From: Rhizoclosmatium globosum
Taxonomy: Eukaryota; Chytridiomycota; Chytridiomycetes; Chytridiales; Chytriomycetaceae
Assembly (NCBI GenBank): GCA_002104985.1
Contig: MCGO01000072.1
Coordinates: 124,001-188,000, forward strand
Length of the DNA stretch: 64,000 nt
Direction: 5' to 3'
Below, in pieces: positions 57,767 to 64,000 of this stretch; the stretch's first letter is position 1, and each line of letters opens with the position of its first letter. The notes under the pieces are model-generated. The model was not told the origin of the DNA. It worked only from the letters and a program-made list of their open reading frames with translations, and searched no databases. Position numbers and translations under genes: made by a program.

Positions 57767-58262
57767 TGTTATCGCCATTCCCATATGTTGGGCACTTAAA
57801 TAAACAGCGGAACATAGTCGAAATTTGATGGAAACAGTGGTACATACGGCTTCTTTTTAATTTCAATTGCGTACATGACGTTTCAAGTTCAAAAGCGAAA
57901 AAAAGAATGTGCTCGCACCTAGGCACAGGGTTATGACCATGGGAACAGCCCTGTGCCCAACCACATCCACCTGGTAGCGTTCGAGAGAGACACCGTGATG
58001 GCTAGCGGGGTGCGAGATTGTCAACGTCCAGGCCTTTTCTGTGGGGGAATATGGGTGGTTTCGAACTCGTGGCCATGATCGTTCGATCAACCCCGATTTC
58101 AACGCCATCCCATATACACCGTCAGCCCTTCTGTTTATATTGAAATCGGCTGGGCTCCATCGTTGGGTTTTTCTCAGAAATGGTTGTTGGTGTGATGGAG
58201 ATTTGCAGTCTCTGAAACCAAACAAAAGGACATGTACAATCTCTGAAAGACGCGTATGATTG
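57767..58262. repeat. Dispersed ~0.5 kb repeat, copy 3
   Basis: Directly follows copy 2 in the same orientation and is nearly identical through the core. It breaks off after CTCTGAAA, where the sequence becomes unique; the CTGCGTACCC end present in copies 1 and 2 is missing. It contains the same 9-bp inverted repeat around GGCACAGGG. Confidence 0.85.
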
Positions 58263-58478
58263 AAAACAATTTCAACCATCGGAGGACTTACGCGTAGATC
58301 AACTTGATTTATCAAGAAAGTAATATAATTGACTCCCCGAAAAGTACGAGATTAAGTTTCGAAAGAAAAAAGGGGAAGAAATGAACAGATATAGGTATAG
58401 TTGTATTGTTTCATTTTCTTGATTACTGACTGAAGCGGTTCCTTTTTCTCAAATTGCATCGGTGGAGAGCATATTCTC

Positions 58479-58604
58479 ATGTCTTCGAACTTCCATGAGT
58501 TGATGAGACTAGAAACAGCCAAGCGGAAACTTCAAAACTTTCATGCTGATTGTTCGGATGTTCTTGTTTCAATCAAGATTGATGGTTTTACAAGTCAGAG
58601 GTAA
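58479..58604 (+). CDS. Possible 41-residue open frame downstream of the repeats
   Basis: Starts MSSNFHELMRLETAKRKLQN and ends GFTSQR before TAA; it looks charged and helical. No family, no clear promoter. It could be a remnant of a longer gene or element lying next to repeat copy 3, or chance. Listed because the stretch between the repeats and the channel gene is otherwise empty. Confidence 0.15.
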   Translation: MSSNFHELMRLETAKRKLQNFHADCSDVLVSIKIDGFTSQR

Positions 58605-58644
58605 TTCAGAAGTGCTGATCTTCAGATCCTATTTGTTTTTACTC

Positions 58645-61600
58645 TTACTTTTGCTCAATGTTATCAAAAGATTTCGCAACACTTTCCTTCGACTTCCACT
58701 TTGAAACCGTACTTCCCCTTGCCCGAATCGGTTCAACAACCTCTACAGGCATATCCAATTTCTCCCCCGACCCCATAACCTCGTCCTTCATCCCAACAAC
58801 AACCATCCCCTTCGCCATACTCCCCCTCCGTGTCGCTTTCTTTTTTAGCCTATCCAACTTCGGGTTCGTCAATGAATCCAAACTACAACTCACACCAACA
58901 CCCATCGGACTCACAACAGCCGTCAACGCGTCTTGACTCTCACCCCCGAAACCCCCGACGTCATTCGCACTGGTAGTGGGTAACTCAGGTGCAGAAGACG
59001 TCTGCAACACCGTCGCAACAACCGACTCAGGGATTTCAAGCTCGGGTTCGGAGACGTATCGTGGGAGAAGCTGCCACCAGCCTGCAACAGCAAGCGGTAA
59101 CCACGGCCTTGCAAGCGGTTTTGAAAACACGGGATTGAGGTATGATACAGGGTATCGTTCGAGAAGAGACTCTTCTGGAGTCAAGACAACGTGTGGTTCA
59201 AGGACAACGTCGTCAATGTCTTGGCTTTGCGATTCGTTTGGATCTTGCGATACGTGAATGTGTGTGTTGCAGATCATTGGTGAATGTGGGATTTTGATTT
59301 CGTCGATTACTACGATTGCGTCGTGTTGTTGTGGGGGCGATCTTGCAAGCGTTCCGTTTGGAGTTCGGGGGGATGAAGGAGAATTTCGGGCTTGGTTCCT
59401 GCTTTTCGGGAGTAAATGATGCAGTGAGAACTCTTGGCCTGGCTCAAATCCTTTTGTCACGAACGCAGTGTCATTGACTGGCTCTTGCTTCTTTGGAGGA
59501 GGGAGTTGATCAAGAGGTACGAGACGCGTTCGTTGCTGAAACGTGGCTTTGCAGTGATTGTGAAAGATGACTGTGATTGGAATAAGTGCAAGTGGGACGA
59601 ACGAGCAGATGGGTGCTAGTTTGGTTCAAGTTAGACCCTGATGAGATATATACGAATAGAAACCTCTCTTCAGTGCAAACATTCCCGCCATCGTAATTTG
59701 AAAGATAATCAATCCAGCAATGATTCGAGTGAAGGCCATGGACCAGTGTCGACCATACGCTTCCCATTCCTTCACATACACAAACAGAAGTTGATGGCGA
59801 TATACAATGTATCCAAAACCAAAGTAAACCGTTGCGGGAATCAGAATCAATGGAGCTATTTTTCGCGTTTAGAATACTTTAACTCAAGCAAGAACCCACC
59901 AACAATCGAATACAACAGCCCAATGATGAAAATCAAGATATGGATTGGATACAAAATCCCGAAATTCAAATACGACGTCGACAGATTCATTTCATGCATC
60001 TATATCCTGAGTCAGATATTAAACAACTGACAGATCCATACTTGTCTCGGCGTCAAATTCGAATACTTGCAAAACGCGTTCCAAATCAGAATAGCAGGTC
60101 TTAACAACTCCAGCGCAAAAAATACACAAGTGATCGTAATATAGTTGATGAAGAAAGTTGCTCCATTCGGTAACGTGTTTGCCAATACTTGAATGATGCT
60201 CGCTGGGTTCTCCATAAACGTTCCAATCATATTCAAGACTGCTGTTGAGAGAGTAAACACGAGGAGGACGTTGAAGAGGAGGAAGAAAAAGTAGTGGTCT
60301 AATGTTCTGGTTTCGATTTTGGAACGGGCTTCGAGACCTTGTAAACCAATCAGGACTGCATCGAAGATTTTTGTTACGAAGATACAGAATGATAAGTCAC
60401 AAAAAGCTTACATTCGAAGATGTACGGAATAACGACGTTAAAGATGTTGACGACGAGTGGAGGTCCAATCGTCTTCAGGAACACATACAGGTGCTCGTTT
60501 TCAGCGATTTTGCTGATGAGAGGCCTAAAAGACGGGACTTTGGCAAGTTCTTCAATATTTGTCATTGTCGCTGTCAACCCAGCTGGAACGACCCAAAAAA
60601 ATGTAAATGAAACGCAAATAATGTTGACGATGTATGATTGGATTTGACGACGAACAGGGTGAAGAGAAATTGTGGACCAGATAACGTCTTGTGGAGCTGG
60701 AGCAAGTGAAATGTGCATTTTGTACCGGTTGAAAGATGAGAAGAGGAGAACTTGGCATGCGATCTGGTCAAAGAGCTTTAGTTACTAATATATGTAATAA
60801 GGCATGACGTTGGGCACCTGTGCAGCACGCTGAGTCTTGAATGTAACAAAAGCCGACCCATTTTCTTCGACCGTGTCTTCCTTCTCCTTCATAACATTCC
60901 ATTCCAACGCCTTCACTCTCTCCATCCGAACCATTGCCGTCAATTTGTTCAAATGACTCGTGTAAAAGTCAATCGCATCATTAGACGCACCCGACCTCTT
61001 CGAATGAGCCTTCTCAAGAGGACTTGCACGACGTCTTTGGTACCACGACACTTTGGGACGAAGTTTTTGCACGGTCTCTTCATCCAGTTGCGTCACAGTC
61101 GACGTCATCGCCATCGACGAATCCCCATCCCCACCAGACGGTAAAAACCGCGTCGACGTTTTGAGGATACTTTGCTTTGTATGCCACCACACTGAATCAA
61201 CAGTCACTTTCTCGTTCTTGGAGTAATGGATGTGTTTTTTGGCGTAATCAATGTTCTGGGCCCATAGGAGAAACGACTTTTCCAGACCATTGAGAGCTTT
61301 CGTGCGTTCAGCAATGAGTTTCCCGACAACGACGGTTGCATTCTTTTTCTGGTGTTTCCCACCAATGCCAGTTCCGGCGATTCCAGCTGAAACAAGTGTT
61401 CGATCGAGGATTGCGATTTCAACTTCGCCGATTCCGAGGGACGAGAACCATTGAGTTAATTTCGGGCCGCTTCGTAGTTTTTTGGGAATATTTTGGACGA
61501 GGACAGTGCGGAGTTGGAGGGCTTCGTTTGCGCGCCATGCGGGACGGGATCCACTTCCGTGGGAGTTGTCTTCGCGGAGGTATGTACTGCTTAATTTTGC

Positions 61601-62390
61601 GAATTCCTTGAAGCCGCTGAAGAGAGTGTAGTATGTGAATGCTGTGACTGTTTTATTGCGGTGTTAGATTGATATTCTCGCCAGTTGTCTCACATACCCA
61701 AACAGCAAAAGACGGCATGCGCGACGAGAACATTTGAGCCATTTGGGATATTCGAAATTGAAAACTGGTACAATCCCAATTGAGAAAACTGAGTTTGATT
61801 CCTGAGCAGTTCAGCAGATTGACTTGGATTGACTGAGAAGTAGTTGATTCCAGTCAAGATAGGCGTCACAACGAGCATAAAACAGAGAAACTGAATAAAC
61901 GACATTCGAAGAAATCGAAGGAACCTGATGGAGTAAAAGTAAGTTGGAGCATGGAGTTTCACTACACCTCAAACTCACATTGTTGCATCCAGCCCAACCT
62001 TCTCGACAATATACGATTCTGGAGTCATAACAGCCGTCTTGACCCACCCAAACCATCCATCGGGAACATCCGGAGCCTCCTTCCTATCCCTTCAAGTCAG
62101 CATATTCCCCTCTCAACCACCAAACCAAACCAAACCAACCTGCAAGCCTCGACACGCGTGTAAAACAGTTTAAAGAATACTTTGTGGTGGCGCAGAACTT
62201 CGTAAACAAAGATGCAAACGAGACACACGAGAAACGAAACAAACGCCAGGACAACTGTTCCTTGCACTGTTGGGTCAGCAACATAAAAGGGGCCCGTTGA
62301 GTTTGCTGTTTGGGTGGGAGAAAGTGTGCTTGATAGTGAAGACGTTATCGTGCTAATACTAATAGTTGCAGTGGGAATGGTGGAGGACAT
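58645..62390 (-). CDS. CSC1/TMEM63/OSCA-type osmosensitive cation channel
   Basis: Calcium-permeable stress-gated channel family (DUF221, RSN1-type seven-helix core). Exons complement(58645..59615, 59664..59855, 59900..59999, 60042..60355, 60412..60763, 60818..61647, 61698..61924, 61979..62089, 62140..62390), phases joining, 1115 aa from MSSTIPTA. Order: Ser/Thr-rich N-terminus, helix 0 (GTVVLAFVSFLVCLVCIFVY), ESYIVEKVGLDATMFLRFLR, two further helices, a large cytosolic domain (LRTVLVQNIPKKLRSG; ...GSAFVTFKTQRAAQIACQ), then the core: DVIWSTISLHPVRRQIQS, FFLLFNVLLVFTLS, NPASIIQVLANTLPNGATFF, FGILYPIHILIFIIGLLYSI, YIVYRHQLLFVYVKEWEAYG. The hydrophilic C-tail of about 270 residues is Ser/Pro rich. 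An in-frame open stretch continues upstream of this ATG (see next entry). Confidence 0.9.
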
Positions 62391-62776
62391 TTGAGACAGG
62401 TCTTCGGCGTTTGCAACGAAATGAATGTAAATCTTTGTGTTGGATTCCTGAAGATTGTCGTCCCCTTCAATAGGATGATTTAAGAGTGAAGTGGATGCTG
62501 CTGAAGTGGATGCTGAACGAACCGTGTTTTGACAGAGATTGATAATCGCTTGGCCCTAGTTTAAACACCGTTATCATTAAAACAGTGATATATGCCTCAT
62601 GCGGGATATAAATAGACTAATTAAATCGTTACCAATGACTTGGATTTACTAAGATCGGTTCCAGTGCACACTGAAGGGGACAAGAAACAGTTCAAGGCCT
62701 CAGATTCAACCAACCGGCAAACATGGGATCCGGTTGAATCCACAGTCGCTTGGTTCACATTAATTTGTGCGATCAT
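62391..62776 (-). other. Possible 5' coding extension of the channel gene
   Basis: The frame of the channel stays open upstream of its ATG (…NAEDLSQ-M) to an acceptor-like CTAG near 62558. A GTAACG donor near 62631 and the segment above it (SPSVCTGTDLSKSKSL, VCRLVESEALNC) join in phase, reaching an ATG at 62776. The product would add a Cys-containing, probably extracellular N-terminus. No signal peptide was found. This may instead be leader sequence. Confidence 0.35.
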
Positions 62777-63900
62777 TCAAAGGAATGGTCAGGCTTAAGA
62801 GTCCGTTGATAGACTGAGGGTTCCTACCAGTTGAGTTGTAAGGCACCACACAGTGCATACCGGCAACGAATTCAACAAAGCATTTGATATTCTTGTTAAA
62901 TTTGAGTTCATCTTGTTCGTGGACTGTTGGAATCGGTCTTATGACGCTCTGCGCTTGATTCGATGTGGCAACGATTTAGTGTTGGCATGAAAGTTGGTAT
63001 TCTTCATGGCCAATGCGATTAGTAACAATTTGAATATTACTTCGAATAATTTTGGACAACGAGACAGCGCATCTCTGAGCTTGCTTGAGCTTTAACATTT
63101 TTAAATCAACTCTTCTTCCTTTTCATGTAACCAAAGAGAATACAGGGCGTCTTATCATCGATTAAAAGCATGTGCATTTGTGTTGAATGGACTAGATTTA
63201 CTATTTCTCTATTCGGTATACTAGCTGAAATCAGTACAGACTTACCGTTTATTGACGTCGTCAACAAACCCAAGAAGGCCCCGATTACTGTTCCAACTTT
63301 ATCTCTCTATATATCTTAAATAATTCAAGCACAAATATCCACGTGTCTCAAGTCTGATGCAGTAAATTTTCGGGGGGAAGGAACAGGAGATAAAAAACAA
63401 GTGGGTCCTTTGTGAACTTTTGAGATTCAGATGATGATCTCACGATGTGTAGTCGTTCTAGTTAGCGACACGAGCGAGGTTTCTCATATTGTGTCATTGT
63501 GAGGGTTTTGTTGAATCAGCTTGTTTGAGGGTGGCTGTTTGGGTCCTTCCAGCGCCACCGCTGCTATCAATCATGGAAATCAACTTTTTTAAATAAATAT
63601 TTGAGAATTTCAAGCAATTTGTTTTCATTTAAGCCGGAAAAGAGAACCAAATGGGAAGGGATGACCAAAGCACAATTTTGGGTGCTCTAAAAACGTTTAC
63701 GGTCTTCCTGGAAGCTGCCACTCGTTTTAATATGAATCAATATTTTATCAGAATATATTTAAAATTGGGAGGCATTAATTGGTGGCGTTTAGCGCTCACC
63801 TGATGTTATCTGTGATGGTCACATTGTCACAAATCCACGCGACCACAATTCTTCCAGAGAAGTGATTTCACCAAGCAAGGATACGCGCCACCGAAAATGG
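62777..63900. other. Intergenic region between divergent genes
   Basis: About 1.1 kb, AT-rich, upstream of both the channel (minus) and the secreted protein at the right edge (plus). A short minus-strand stretch near 62840-62910 reads MNSNLTRISNALLNSL and could be a further 5' exon, but its splicing does not join cleanly. Nothing else recognised. Confidence 0.35.
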
Positions 63901-63907
63901 TATATAA
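63901..63907 (+). promoter_or_regulatory. TATA box of the right-edge gene
   Basis: TATATAA, 37 bp before the ATG at 63944, with a short C/A-rich leader in between. Spacing suits a strong promoter with a very short 5' UTR. Confidence 0.5.
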
Positions 63908-63943
63908 CGCAGCATGTAACTCCTGTCTCCTCAATCCAAAACA

Positions 63944-64000
63944 ATGCTCTTCTCTCTTGTCCTTACCGCCGCTGCCTTTGTATCTGCCGCTCCAACCGCC
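63944..64000 (+). CDS. Secreted protein, 5' end only
   Basis: The last 57 bases read MLFSLVLTAAAFVSAAPTA, a classic signal peptide with a likely cleavage after AFVSA. The rest lies outside the window, so the product cannot be named. A TATA box stands 37 bp upstream. Confidence 0.7.
   Translation, partial: MLFSLVLTAAAFVSAAPTA

Noticed and set aside
57260..58320. Conserved open frames (126-150 codons) within the repeat copies
   Set aside because: They are conserved only because the repeat copies are alike; no start context or domain, and copy ends cut the frames differently.
58430..58604. hAT-transposase C-terminus suspected from a plus-strand stretch
   Set aside because: Only a few residues resemble the dimerisation motif and the frame breaks at once.
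59616..59663. Suspected frameshift or very short intron in the channel gene
   Set aside because: Re-reading the sequence showed a normal 48-bp intron (GTTTCT...CTAG) that joins in phase to APICSFVPLALIP.
1..64000. CRISPR arrays, operons with Shine-Dalgarno sites, rRNA genes, viral or transposase genes
   Set aside because: Looked for and not seen; the window is intron-rich eukaryotic DNA.

Overview
The window is nuclear DNA of a fungus. Genes are compact and carry many small introns, mostly 45-70 nt, with GT..AG ends. The standard code applies. It holds fungal-type genes: two Zn2Cys6 domains, a Spa2-type polarity scaffold, a Ctr-family membrane protein and a P3A plasma-membrane proton ATPase. 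It also holds a clear homologue of the flagellar nexin-dynein regulatory complex subunit DRC12 (CCDC153) and a B12-dependent MMAA GTPase. Flagellar and B12 genes are absent from Dikarya, so I infer a zoosporic, early-diverging fungus, most likely a chytrid. No computation was run. Exon borders were chosen by reading GT/AG sites, checking that phases join, and comparing with remembered family motifs.

Layout. 1-9.2 kb: the 3' end of a RasGEF, a coiled-coil/kinase protein, DRC12 and ZNHIT3 (divergent), an RNF220-like RING protein that may carry a Zn2Cys6 N-terminus, a tRNA-Asn, TIPIN/Csm3, and a GH46 chitosanase. 9.3-17.7 kb: six paralogous two-exon seven-helix receptors in tandem on the minus strand, one with an in-frame TGA, interrupted by MMAA. 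17.7-25.7 kb: two methyltransferases (one ATPSCKMT-like), a four-helix surface protein, the Spa2-like scaffold, and a small B12D/NDUFA4-like protein. 26.9-34.3 kb: the proton ATPase, Rgp1, and a Zn2Cys6 transcription factor. 34.9-40.8 kb: casein kinase 1, a SET-domain methyltransferase, and a Ctr-like protein that has lost the copper-filter methionines. 41.6-47.0 kb: two tandem genes, each encoding two complete purple-acid-phosphatase domains with a signal peptide and a GPI-type tail. 47.1-54.3 kb: an unknown small gene and a complete 14-exon ECM29 proteasome adaptor. 54.8-58.3 kb: a gene-poor stretch with three copies of a roughly 0.5 kb repeat around an unknown gene. 58.6-62.4 kb: a CSC1/TMEM63 channel. 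The window ends in the signal peptide of a secreted protein.

Most genes are independent housekeeping or signalling genes. The sets that belong together are the receptor array, the phosphatase pair, and the mitochondrial genes (MMAA, ATPSCKMT-like, B12D-like), which are scattered. The most unusual items are the Ctr-like protein without MxxxM, the double-domain phosphatases, the receptor array with its shared upstream motif and nonsense copy, the possible Zn2Cys6-RNF220 fusion, and the shared TTATAA stop of two convergent genes.
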